Source: JAXGQE01 sp040766585
Lineage (GTDB): Bacteria; Bacillota; SLNR01
Length of the DNA stretch: 64,000 bases
Assembly: GCA_040766585.1 (NCBI GenBank)
Contig: JAXGQE010000010.1
Span: 1-64,000, forward strand
Direction: 5' to 3'
How positions within the stretch are numbered: the first letter of the stretch is position 1; the number at the start of each line of letters is the position of its first letter. Under the pieces are notes generated by a model, which saw only the letters and a list, made by a program, of their open reading frames with translations, was not told where the DNA came from and ran no database searches. Positions 9,856-16,992 of the stretch are shown here, in pieces. The position numbers were made by a program, and so were the translations under genes.

Positions 9856-9893
9856 CTACAAAAACTCCCCATTCAGGGTTGTAGGATTTTTTT
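9856..9893 (+). terminator. Possible terminator between convergent genes
   Basis: CTACAA pairs with TTGTAG, with an inner CCC/GGG, and a run of seven T residues follows. It overlaps the 3' end of the minus-strand PIN-like gene and would serve the plus-strand recombinase transcript. Confidence 0.4.
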
Positions 9894-10520
9894 CTCGCTT
9901 CGTAAGGTAGTACTGATATTTATAGAGAAACTTCCAAGACTATCTTTAGAACTTCTATTAGTTTTCAATAGAAAGTAAATAAGTTCATACATTTTGATGG
10001 CCTGTACACTGTCAAGGCCTGTTGCCCATTCTTCAGATTTCTCAATGAGCTGTAAGGTTTGGGAATCATGCGCAGCAAAATACAGAAGTCCTTTTACAGC
10101 CATGTATGAAAGCGATTTAACTTCGCCACGATCTACTTTGTTTTCAATTAATGGTGAGTAGTTCGTAAGTGGAGATAAGAGATCTTCAATGGTATCCCTA
10201 AGAATTTGTTCTTCATAAGTCAAGGAAGAGTCTTTATGTACAATAAGCTTTGGAGGGGTGAAGTTGACCTTTTCATCAACATAATTTTTTACAGAGTCGA
10301 TAACAAATTCTTCATACACAGCTTCGTGAACTGCTAGATTCGGAAAAGCATCAAATATCGGATCAATCCAGATTTTTCTAAACTGTTCAAAGGTAATATC
10401 TGTTTTTAACTTATCTCTATTTGGTGGGATTATAAAGTTAGCATCCAAGGTGATGATTTGGTGTGGATCCTGAATGATGCTAACCATTGCGGGGTTAGGG
10501 GATGATAAATCAACTCTCAT
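9873..10520 (-). CDS. PIN-like domain protein, third gene of XRE/ImmA operon
   Basis: This is a 215-residue protein on the minus strand. AAGGAGG lies 6 bases from the third of three in-line ATG codons (CAT at 10518-10520), so I start there. The acidic residues are arranged as in PIN nucleases: Asp26 in IITLDANFI, Glu66 in HEAVYEEF, Asp130/Glu133 in NKVDRGEVKS, and Asp152 in AAHDSQ. PIN proteins are magnesium-dependent ribonucleases, often toxins. No transmembrane segment is visible. The start overlaps the ImmA/IrrE-like gene by 11 bases, so the two are translationally coupled. The assignment rests on spacing of acidic residues, not a strong motif, so it could also be an unrelated fold. Function in a toxin-antitoxin or defence module is inferred from the neighbours. 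Confidence 0.55.
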   Translation of the reverse strand: MRVDLSSPNPAMVSIIQDPHQIITLDANFIIPPNRDKLKTDITFEQFRKIWIDPIFDAFPNLAVHEAVYEEFVIDSVKNYVDEKVNFTPPKLIVHKDSSLTYEEQILRDTIEDLLSPLTNYSPLIENKVDRGEVKSLSYMAVKGLLYFAAHDSQTLQLIEKSEEWATGLDSVQAIKMYELIYFLLKTNRSSKDSLGSFSINISTTLRSEKKILQP

Positions 10521-11397
10521 CATCATCCTCCTTGAAAAACGCTTCAAATTCTTCTATATCTTCATCCGAAAGCTGAAGGTCGTAACCAAAATCTTCAGGG
10601 CTTTTTCCAAATAATTCAAGGGTGGAACTGAATTTATCTTCGTCGATTATATTGTCTTCAAAATTTCTGATGATGATCTCTATGTCTTTTGGCGAAGTGC
10701 CAACATTGTTGGTTGGAGAATTTAGTCGAGAGAAATCCTCTTTATTTATAGCAATACAAGTACGTGCAAATTCGCCGTTTTCATCGCGCTCATCCATTTC
10801 ATATAGGGTATCAAATTGTTCCTCGGTAATCGCATCGATTTCCTTGAGTCTTCTAACGATTGATCGGTAAGGCAGCCACCAGGTACAGTGGAGTCTGGCA
10901 ATGAATCTGGTAAGTACGCGGTGTTCAAGTGAAGAAAGTGATTTTGATTTGAATTCTGTTATAATTATGCTTTCTAACACGGATTCAGGCAATAAAAACT
11001 CGGCCGCAAACCGATTAGCCTCAGCTTCAACTAATATGCTTTCTTCTTCAAAAAGACGACTTAAGTGTGATCCGGTCTTAGTAAAATAATGATATAGCTC
11101 ATGAGCAATTGCAAAAATCTGTTTATCGAAAAAATCAGCAGTATTAAGTCCTAGAAAAGCAAGTTCCTTCTCATCCTCATTGAAATAAATGAGGGATGCG
11201 GAAAATGCTGGCCTAGGACCTTCTGATTTAATTGGGTACTCCAATAAATATATACCTAGCTTATCAAGGATGGTGAAGATGTCGTTTGCGACAGGCGTGT
11301 CTCCAACAAATCCTAAAGTTCTCCTACGTTCTTCAGCTAGTTTGCGAATCATTTCAATTTGAACAGGATTAAGCTCTATTAGTGGACTCATTTTCAA
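10510..11397 (-). CDS. ImmA/IrrE-type zinc metallopeptidase
   Basis: This is a 295-residue protein. The zinc-binding HELYH motif is at residues 99-103, and the downstream EAEANRFAAEFLLP segment supplies the third ligand glutamate near residue 126, the ImmA/IrrE (COG2856) signature. Proteins of this family cut their partner XRE repressor and so derepress a mobile element or stress genes. The C-terminal third is acidic (ending in EDDDES) and has no motif I recognise. A TTG is preferred at 11397 by spacing to GAGGAG, but the ATG two codons in is equally possible. The gene overlaps the XRE regulator upstream and the PIN-like gene downstream, forming a compact three-gene operon. Confidence 0.9.
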   Translation of the reverse strand: MKMSPLIELNPVQIEMIRKLAEERRRTLGFVGDTPVANDIFTILDKLGIYLLEYPIKSEGPRPAFSASLIYFNEDEKELAFLGLNTADFFDKQIFAIAHELYHYFTKTGSHLSRLFEEESILVEAEANRFAAEFLLPESVLESIIITEFKSKSLSSLEHRVLTRFIARLHCTWWLPYRSIVRRLKEIDAITEEQFDTLYEMDERDENGEFARTCIAINKEDFSRLNSPTNNVGTSPKDIEIIIRNFEDNIIDEDKFSSTLELFGKSPEDFGYDLQLSDEDIEEFEAFFKEDDDES

Positions 11398-11734
11398 ACT
11401 TGCTCCTCAATACTATTTGTTGTTTCAAAGACAGCATCATAGTGAAAAGTTTTTCCACGCCTTCTTTTTCACCCTCTGATATTGCTTCGCTTCTCAAAGC
11501 AACAAATGAGTTATTGCTTTGCTTTTCAATAAACAAATCTGTGATATTAAATTTAAGCACTGTGGCTAAAGACTCTAGTTGCGCAATTGATGGAATAAAA
11601 TTCATCCTCTCAATTCGTCCGATCATTGCTCTGTTTATCCCGGTTAATTCACTAAGTTGTTCTTGTGTTAAATCTAAATCGTCTCTTTTAAGTTTAAGCA
11701 TCTCAGCTAATTTTTTTACGGATAGTCGTTTCAT
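11369..11734 (-). CDS. XRE-family regulator of the ImmA/PIN operon
   Basis: This is a 121-residue protein with a helix-turn-helix at about residues 8-62 (LTQEQLSELTGINRAMIGRIER is the recognition region). The C-terminal part is rich in Glu and Lys, as expected for the segment cut by an ImmA partner. The start is taken at CAT 11732-11734, since AAAGGAGG lies 7 bases upstream; a longer reading starting 6 codons earlier would put this site inside the gene. It leads the operon and overlaps the ImmA/IrrE gene by 29 bases. An inverted-repeat operator lies in its promoter, so it probably represses its own transcription. The usual model is that the protease removes this repressor. Confidence 0.88.
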   Translation of the reverse strand: MKRLSVKKLAEMLKLKRDDLDLTQEQLSELTGINRAMIGRIERMNFIPSIAQLESLATVLKFNITDLFIEKQSNNSFVALRSEAISEGEKEGVEKLFTMMLSLKQQIVLRSKFENESTNRA

Positions 11735-11778
11735 ACAAGATCCTCCTTTCAATCATAGTATACTCTATCTTTAATTAA

Positions 11779-11807
11779 ATGATACTATAAATATCAATTT
11801 TAGTCAA
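11779..11807 (-). promoter_or_regulatory. Sigma-A-type promoter of the XRE/ImmA/PIN operon
   Basis: Read on the minus strand, TTGACT (11807-11802) and TATCAT (11784-11779) are separated by exactly 17 bases. The -10 box lies 45 bases before the XRE start codon and is part of the left operator half, which fits repression by occlusion. Confidence 0.7.
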
Positions 11808-11859
11808 TAAATCATTTTATGCTTGCGTATAGTATAGTATATGATATTTAGAGTATCAT
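11779..11859. promoter_or_regulatory. Inverted-repeat operator, two 17-bp arms
   Basis: ATGATACTATAAATATC at 11779-11795 and its inverted partner GATATTTAGAGTATCAT at 11843-11859 match at 16 of 17 positions. The arms are 64 bases apart, centre to centre. The left arm covers the -10 box of the XRE operon. Two operator sites of this kind, about six helical turns apart, are typical for a phage-like XRE repressor. The right arm could in addition cover a leftward- or rightward-facing second promoter; weak -10-like boxes (TATAGT, TATGAT) lie between the arms. Confidence 0.65.
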
Positions 11860-11902
11860 TACAACTCTTTTTGTTGGCAAATAATGTGAAAATCAAAAAA
11901 AC

Positions 11903-11925
11903 ACTCTATCTGGATTAGATAGAGT
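11903..11925 (-). terminator. Terminator for second XRE gene
   Basis: ACTCTATCT and AGATAGAGT form a perfect 9-bp stem with a 5-base loop. On the minus strand the stem is followed by GTTTTTTTGATTTTC, a good U-tract. It lies about 85 bases beyond the stop codon of the XRE gene at 12008-12370. Confidence 0.75.
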
Positions 11926-11958
11926 AGGATCAAGTCTCACTTATTGGGGAATGATTTT

Positions 11959-12009
11959 TAAGATTGCAAGGTTGCTTGTGTGTATGGCACTTCGCAATCT
12001 TAATTTTTT
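11959..12009 (+). terminator. Second hairpin, T-tract on plus strand
   Basis: TAAGATTGC (11959-11967) pairs perfectly with GCAATCTTA (11994-12002), and ATTTTTTAA follows on the plus strand. No annotated plus-strand gene ends here, so it either helps to terminate a short plus-strand transcript starting near 11840-11870 or is simply a convergent-protection hairpin next to the XRE gene's stop. Confidence 0.45.
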
Positions 12010-12370
12010 AATAACGAATGGACTCGTTTTTTCTAAGAGCTTCTTTTGCACCCAGCAGCATATCGGATAGAACCCGAACTTCATATTCAGTGCAGTCTTT
12101 TAATAGATCTGCAATACTCTTTGAGAAGGCAACTTTAGAATTGTGTATGCTGTCCATCAGGAGTTCATCCACAGTAACGGAGAACGCGTTAGCAATTCTA
12201 ACTATGGTAGGAAGGCTTGATTTGGTGTTGCCGTTTTCTATGTTGCTCATATGCTGTGTTGACAATCCGGCAGTCTCAGCAAGCTTTTCCTGTGTGATGG
12301 AATGCTGTATTCTCAGTATTTTGATTCTCTTACCAATAGCTTTGTAATCAACATCATTTGTTTTTTCCAT
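12008..12370 (-). CDS. XRE-family transcriptional regulator
   Basis: This is a 120-residue protein with an N-terminal helix-turn-helix at about residues 11-66 (ITQEKLAETAGLSTQHMSNIENG). A C-terminal helical region of about 45 residues could mediate dimerisation. AAAGGAAA precedes the ATG. The gene is divergent from the RepA-like ATPase gene, with 149 bases between start codons, so it may regulate that gene as well as itself. It is unrelated in sequence, by eye, to the XRE regulator at 11369-11734. A terminator lies about 85 bases beyond its stop. Confidence 0.85.
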   Translation of the reverse strand: MEKTNDVDYKAIGKRIKILRIQHSITQEKLAETAGLSTQHMSNIENGNTKSSLPTIVRIANAFSVTVDELLMDSIHNSKVAFSKSIADLLKDCTEYEVRVLSDMLLGAKEALRKNESIRY

Positions 12371-12416
12371 ATATCGATTTTCCTTTCAAAATTATTTGGA
12401 AATCTTGATAAACTTA

Positions 12417-12445
12417 TTGTATATATTGCTGGAGTATAATATAAT
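12417..12445 (+). promoter_or_regulatory. Promoter of RepA-like ATPase/recombinase operon
   Basis: TTGTAT (12417-12422) and TATAAT (12440-12445) are 17 bases apart, about 75 bases before the preferred ATPase start codon at 12520. The region is shared with the divergent XRE gene. Confidence 0.6.
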
Positions 12446-12519
12446 CAATCATAACAATACATAAAATGCAGAATAGATATTTTTACATTGTTGATTTCGT
12501 CTTTGGCAAGGTGGAGCTG

Positions 12520-13503
12520 ATGAAAAGTAAAGAAAATAGTAGTTATAAGATACATTTCTATTCAGGGGTCCAATCAAAAAGGACGAAGTGGTTATGGTAT
12601 CCTTACATTCCTGAGGGTAAAATCACTATTATTCAAGGAGACCCAGGAGAAGGAAAGACAACTTTTATATTGAATATTGCGGCACTTTTATCTAGAGGGG
12701 CTGACCTTCCTGAAACCAATAATGAATCAGAGCCTCGTGTGATTATCTACCAAAGTGCTGAGGACGACATCGAAGATACCATTAAACCTAGGCTGGTCAA
12801 TGCCAATGCTGATTGCACTAAAATTGCATACATAAGCGTTAAAAATACTGGCCTCATGATGGGAGATAATATAATAGAAGAGTGTATTCTTGAAACAGGT
12901 GCTTCTATGTTGATTTTGGATCCACTTCAGGCTTATATAGGATCTGATGCCGATATCAATCGAGCAGCTGATATGCGGCCAATGATGAATCAATTATCAG
13001 AGGTTGCTAAAAGAACAGGATGTGCAGTCGTCATTATTGGCCATATGAATAAGGCAGCAGGCATAAAGAATATATACAGAGGATTGGGCTCAATTGATAT
13101 TAGTGCAGCTGCAAGGAGCATTCTCCTTGTAGGAAGGCTTAAGAACGAACCAGATATCCGTGTTATGACACAGCTGAAGAACAACCTAGCACCTGAAGGT
13201 AGGGCCATCGCTTTTGAGATTGAAGGAGATTATGGTGTGCGGTGGATTGGGCATTATGATGTCACTATAGAAGATATAATATCAGGTGGGACTTCTAACC
13301 CGAATACAGAAAACAAACACGAGCAGGCTGCAAATATAATGAAGGAATTACTCAAGGAACAGGAGATGCCGTGTGGCATGATATATGAAGCCTGCCTAGA
13401 TCAGGGCATTAGAAAAAGGACAGTAGACGAAGCTAAGAAGAACCTTGGTGTAAAATCAGTCAAGAAAAATGATGGATGGTACTGGGCATTACAGGAAATT
13501 TGA
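12520..13503 (+). CDS. RepA-like/KaiC-type AAA ATPase
   Basis: This is a 327-residue protein. The Walker A motif GDPGEGKTT is at residues 40-48 and the Walker B LILDPLQAY at 131-139. A short linker beginning VIIGHMNKAAG follows at about residues 173-183, and a winged-helix-like C-terminus is possible (PCGMIYEACLDQGI onward). This layout is that of RecA-fold RepA-type helicases (AAA_25) found on plasmids and integrative elements, where they unwind replication origins or pair with a primase. I prefer the ATG at 12520 because AAGGTGGAG lies just upstream, while the in-frame ATG at 12466 has no site. It starts an operon with the serine recombinase at 13513, 9 bases away. Confidence 0.85.
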   Translation: MKSKENSSYKIHFYSGVQSKRTKWLWYPYIPEGKITIIQGDPGEGKTTFILNIAALLSRGADLPETNNESEPRVIIYQSAEDDIEDTIKPRLVNANADCTKIAYISVKNTGLMMGDNIIEECILETGASMLILDPLQAYIGSDADINRAADMRPMMNQLSEVAKRTGCAVVIIGHMNKAAGIKNIYRGLGSIDISAAARSILLVGRLKNEPDIRVMTQLKNNLAPEGRAIAFEIEGDYGVRWIGHYDVTIEDIISGGTSNPNTENKHEQAANIMKELLKEQEMPCGMIYEACLDQGIRKRTVDEAKKNLGVKSVKKNDGWYWALQEI

Positions 13504-13512
13504 TCTAAAGAG

Positions 13513-15324
13513 GTGATATGTATATCAAATATCGATTCAAAACAAGGACATGTTAACAAGTTAGATAAAAACGTGTTGATAATTCCTCAAAACCCGGTGT
13601 ATACCAATGAACGTACAACGCTGAGAAAACAACGCGTTTGCGCCTATGCAAGAGTATCTACTCCGGATGAGGCTCAAACCAGTAGTTATGAACTACAATG
13701 TGAGTACTATGAGGAGTTCATAAAGAAGAATGAAAACTGGGTCTATGTTGGTGTATATGCAGATCAAGGAATCTCAGGAACCAATCGAAAAAAACGAGAG
13801 AATTTCAATCGGATGATAGAGGATTGCAAATCGGGTAAGATTGATTTGATAGTAACTAAGAGCGTCTCCAGATTCTCAAGGAATGTTCTGGATTGTTTAT
13901 CTGTTGTTCGAGAACTTGCAGAATTAGATCCTAAGGTAGGTGTGTTTTTTCAAACCGAAAATATTAATACGCTTACAAGGGACAGCGAAATCTATCTAAC
14001 GATACTGTCTGCATTCTCACAAGAAGAAAGTAGAGCAAAGAGCGAATCTATGCTTTGGTCCATAGAGAAACGGTTTTCTAAGGGTCAATTTTTATGTCCG
14101 ACAAGTTCACTACTTGGATATACAAAGGTGGATAAAAAACTAGTCATTGAGCCAGAAGGCGCAAAGACTGTCAAATTAATCTTTAGTATGTTCCTTGCGG
14201 GTTATAGTCCTAGTTATATTGCTGATACTCTAACAGAACTTGGTAGGCCAACAGGTAGGGGAAAGACTAAATGGTCATCTGTAAGTGTTAGAAACATACT
14301 AAAAAATGAGCGTTACTGCGGCGATATTGTTGCTCAAAAGACGTTTACAAAGAGTTATATAACACATGATCACGAGGTAAATAAGGGGCAGAAGCAGGTC
14401 TATTATTCTGCAGATCATCATGAGTCGATTATTTCAAGGGATGATTACATACAAGCACTATTATTGTTATCCTCAAACAGGAATTCAAACAGGTTGGATG
14501 TAGGTTATACACTGACGGTTATAAAGGAAGGAATGCTGAAAGGCTTCGTACCGATTAACCGCGCACATGGTGGATATAGGGTTCCGCATTTTGTGAAGGC
14601 AAGTAAAAGTGCATTTAATGAAAACTCTGAAAACAATATAGCAGGTGCAGTCTTTAATCTTCCTGGGTATGAGGTAGCAAGAATACAGGAGTTTGCCAAT
14701 GGAGATAAAGCGAAGTTGACACTTTCAAACAAGTGGTTGAGATTCAACACTTCATGTATTAGGAAAATGCATAATGTTGAATATGTTGAGATGCTGCTTC
14801 ATCCCATCGATAGATTGATAGCTGTGAGGCCGTGTTCTGAAAACAATCCAAATGCAATACTATGGAAGAAGGTTTATAAAAATAGATTGCAAAGCACTCA
14901 TGTATCTTCTGCAACATTTGCAAATCTGCTATATGAGTTGATGGGTTGGAAGGATGAGTGGCAAATTGAGATAGTTGCTAATTGCAAGAATAGAGATCAG
15001 GATTCCATTCTTCTATTTGATTTGAAAGAGCCAATATTCAAGGTTAAGAAAACAAAAAAGATAACGGATGACTCTGACGGTGCTAATGAAGAAAATGAAA
15101 GCTATACTGCCAAACTCTTACCCGGGGAATGGCGAGACAGCTTTGGCAAACAGATGGTGGAACATGCCTATTCAAACATGAATCACGATGAGCATGATGA
15201 TAGAGACTGGAATATTTCAGCTGAGGGAATTGCTGTTGAAGGATTCGAAGTAAAGGCGAAAATCAAGTCAGAAGAAGATATTAAAAGGACAGATCGAGGA
15301 CCTGCAGAATTAAAATTGAAATGA
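13513..15324 (+). CDS. Serine recombinase with atypical C-terminal domain
   Basis: This is a 603-residue protein with the catalytic Ser at residue 49 (CAYARVST), the KSVSRFSRN motif at about 116-124 and a recombinase domain at about 200-310. Where its relatives in the window have a zinc ribbon and coiled coil, this one instead has no paired cysteines, and a different domain from about residue 330 on. Its part at about residues 400-530 contains IRK...YVEMLLHPIDRLIAVRPC, a LLYELMGW block and a SILLFDLKEP strand. The same blocks recur in the two genes downstream. The GTG at 13513 is a weak start choice, since AAAGAGGTG overlaps it; a later start is possible. It lies 9 bases after the ATPase gene and overlaps the next ORF by 4 bases. 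Confidence 0.88.
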   Translation: MICISNIDSKQGHVNKLDKNVLIIPQNPVYTNERTTLRKQRVCAYARVSTPDEAQTSSYELQCEYYEEFIKKNENWVYVGVYADQGISGTNRKKRENFNRMIEDCKSGKIDLIVTKSVSRFSRNVLDCLSVVRELAELDPKVGVFFQTENINTLTRDSEIYLTILSAFSQEESRAKSESMLWSIEKRFSKGQFLCPTSSLLGYTKVDKKLVIEPEGAKTVKLIFSMFLAGYSPSYIADTLTELGRPTGRGKTKWSSVSVRNILKNERYCGDIVAQKTFTKSYITHDHEVNKGQKQVYYSADHHESIISRDDYIQALLLLSSNRNSNRLDVGYTLTVIKEGMLKGFVPINRAHGGYRVPHFVKASKSAFNENSENNIAGAVFNLPGYEVARIQEFANGDKAKLTLSNKWLRFNTSCIRKMHNVEYVEMLLHPIDRLIAVRPCSENNPNAILWKKVYKNRLQSTHVSSATFANLLYELMGWKDEWQIEIVANCKNRDQDSILLFDLKEPIFKVKKTKKITDDSDGANEENESYTAKLLPGEWRDSFGKQMVEHAYSNMNHDEHDDRDWNISAEGIAVEGFEVKAKIKSEEDIKRTDRGPAELKLK

Positions 15325-15335
15325 AGGTGATGTTA

Positions 15336-15863
15336 ATGGAAAATATTATGAGTGCAGCATTAATTGAAGAAGATGGAATACAATCGTTAGAGGAACTTAA
15401 CCAATATCAGGTTATTCGCTCTGAGTTTGTTTCTCCAAGGTTAAGAGCGAAAGTCACTTTTAATGTTGACAGCCTCACCTTCAGTAGCAAATGTGTTAGA
15501 CTATTTGAAGAGACTCAGTACATTCAGCTTTTGATCAATGCTGATGAAAAGAGAATGGTCGTAATGCCATGTGATGAATACATAAAAGACTCTTTGAAAT
15601 GGAGTAATATCAAGTGCTGAAAGATAATATCCAGGAATATAAGCTGTAAGCTTTTCGGAGCTAAACTGTATGAAATGATGGGATGGGATCCTGAAAACCG
15701 ATACCGTGTTCAGGCTATCTACCAAGAGATTGGTGGAAAACAGATTATAATTTTCAATCTTGAAGAGTCTGAGATGGTTGTGCCTGAAGTTGTTGTAAAA
15801 AGTGACGGTAAAAGGGTGCGCAAGTCAAAGGTTTATTATCCAGAGAACTGGAGACTCGTTTGA
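15336..15863 (+). pseudogene. Recombinase-associated domain protein, in-frame TGA
   Basis: One continuous frame runs from the ATG at 15336 (AAGGTGAT upstream) to the stop at 15863, broken only by a TGA at 15618-15620. Before it reads WSNIKC and after it KIISRNISCKLFGAKLYEMMGW. The full protein would have 175 residues. It lines up with the C-terminal domain of the adjacent recombinase: TFSSKCVRL/RFNTSCIRK, QLLINADEKRMVVMPC/EMLLHPIDRLIAVRPC, LYEMMGW/LYELMGW, and IIIFNLEE/ILLFDLKE. Its end, YYPENWRLV, also matches LLPGEWRDS. I read the TGA as a nonsense mutation; nothing suggests selenocysteine insertion, as there is no stem-loop placed appropriately. Function unknown, probably an accessory of the recombinase. 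Confidence 0.7.
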
Positions 15864-16089
15864 ATGATGTATCAGGAACACCTTTGAATCATGCATGGTC
15901 AATATTCTCGATAACTACATGATTAGCAACACTAAAGATGGCTCACAGACGAATTATAATGAAGCGATTGTTGAGGAAGCATACCAGAACCAATCGAGAT
16001 TATAACGCGACCGTATACGATACAAGAAAGGCTTGAAGACGACTGATGTCTTTAGGTCTTATTGATGTGTATAAATATTTAGTTAAGGG

Positions 16090-16473
16090 GTGAGGAATAC
16101 GAAAAGTAATAAAAGTTCAAACCATATCGCCATAACATTTTCATATCGTCGTGGTAGGACGAGGATCCATAAAGCTACCATTGACGAGCTTGGAAGACCG
16201 CCTTATATCAGGATGCTATTTAATCCAGAGAATAATAGTATGGCCGTACAAGGATTTACTAGAAAAGTTAAGGACGCTATTCGTGTTCCTTCCAATTTGT
16301 TTGACCCAAATGGTACATTTGAGATTAGCAGCACGTTGTTTTTGGAGTCGGTCAGAAAACGGATGGAATGGGATAAGAACCTTACTTACATGGTTCCCGG
16401 TCATTATGATCTGGGTTCAAAATTAGTTGTTTTTAATTTGAATGACGGTGAAATTATAAGCGACGAAGATTAA
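16090..16473 (+). CDS. Second recombinase-associated domain protein
   Basis: This is a 127-residue protein whose middle and end carry the same blocks as the recombinase C-terminus and the broken gene before it: YIRMLFNPENNSMAVQG, then ISSTLFLESVRKRMEW and LVVFNLNDGEI. The start is uncertain. GTG at 16090 overlaps the only Shine-Dalgarno-like stretch (AAGGGG), and no better start is visible. It is the last gene of the unit and is followed by a strong terminator. About 226 bases separate it from the gene before, without a convincing ORF. No catalytic motif is recognised. Confidence 0.6.
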   Translation: MRNTKSNKSSNHIAITFSYRRGRTRIHKATIDELGRPPYIRMLFNPENNSMAVQGFTRKVKDAIRVPSNLFDPNGTFEISSTLFLESVRKRMEWDKNLTYMVPGHYDLGSKLVVFNLNDGEIISDED

Positions 16474-16494
16474 TAAAGAAAATTTAACTGGAAA

Positions 16495-16547
16495 AGCCAC
16501 TGACGCAGTTTACTCTATTGAGTAGATTGAGCCAGTGGCTTTTTTTG
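16495..16547 (+). terminator. Terminator of recombinase unit
   Basis: AGCCACTG (16495-16502) pairs with CAGTGGCT (16533-16540), with an inner TACTC/GAGTA stem, and seven T residues follow. It closes the ATPase/recombinase/associated-protein unit 20 bases beyond the last stop codon. Confidence 0.9.
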
Positions 16548-16610
16548 TTTTTTTTGAAATCAGAATATCCCTAAAATTCCAACGTCGCGTGGTTATTTGA
16601 AAGAGATACA

Positions 16611-16660
16611 ACACAACATATTGTGTCAATAAAATAATTAGACCACAATATATTGTGGTC
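16611..16660. repeat. Two palindromes with a common CACAA..TTGTG core
   Basis: ACACAACATATTGTGT (16611-16626) has 6-bp arms, and GACCACAATATATTGTGGTC (16641-16660) is a perfect 20-bp palindrome. The two share CACAA/TTGTG arms and lie 30 bases apart, just ahead of the junction with the truncated sugar transferase gene. They could be recombinase or repressor binding sites at the end of the element. Confidence 0.6.
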
Positions 16661-16679
16661 AAAAACCAAATTTTATCTC

Positions 16680-16692
16680 CAGAGCACCAATG
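16680..16692. other. Presumed right attachment-site junction of the element
   Basis: Sequence similarity to bacterial sugar transferases begins abruptly at ATGAGCTTTGTTGG (16690 on). Upstream codons in the same frame (reading ISRAP) do not fit the family, which has ...LKGDMSFVGPRP. This marks where foreign DNA ends in the host gene. The exact crossover cannot be fixed without the left junction, which is outside this window. Confidence 0.5.
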
Positions 16693-16992
16693 AGCTTTGT
16701 TGGCCCAAGACCACTGCTGGTGGAATATCTACCACTTTATTCAAAGAATCAAAAAAGAAGGCACGAAGTGAGGCCTGGGGTTACAGGTCTTGCACAGATT
16801 AAGGGACGCAATGCCATTGGTTGGCAAGAGAAGTTCGGATATGATATTGAATATGTGAGTGCAATTTCTTTTCAAGAGGATTTAAAAATTTTTGTTAGTA
16901 CAGTAATTAAGGTATTCAATCGTGAAGGCATCAACTCAAGAGAAGGAGTTACTATGGAACCTTTTCGAGGGAATCGGGGTGAATCTATTTGA
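16688..16992 (+). pseudogene. Undecaprenyl-phosphate sugar transferase, 3' remnant
   Basis: About 100 residues of the C-terminal part of a PF02397 bacterial sugar transferase are present: SFVGPRPLLVEYLPLYS, RRHEVRPGVTGLAQIKGRNA and the WQEKFGYDIEYV block. A full protein is about 200 residues with an N-terminal membrane anchor and catalytic residues that are missing here. Such enzymes transfer the first sugar phosphate to the lipid carrier and so start a capsule or exopolysaccharide repeat. The ORF has an ATG at 16690 but no ribosome binding site. The cut-off sits at the border of the mobile element, so the 5' half should lie beyond its far end. Confidence 0.85.

Noticed and set aside
15618..15620. 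TGA read as selenocysteine
   Set aside because: No cysteine or redox motif is expected here from the paralogues, and I see no suitable stem-loop just after the TGA.
15895..16005. A 36-codon ORF between the two recombinase-associated genes
   Set aside because: It has no ribosome binding site and no similarity I can see. It may be a remnant, but the evidence is not enough for a gene call.
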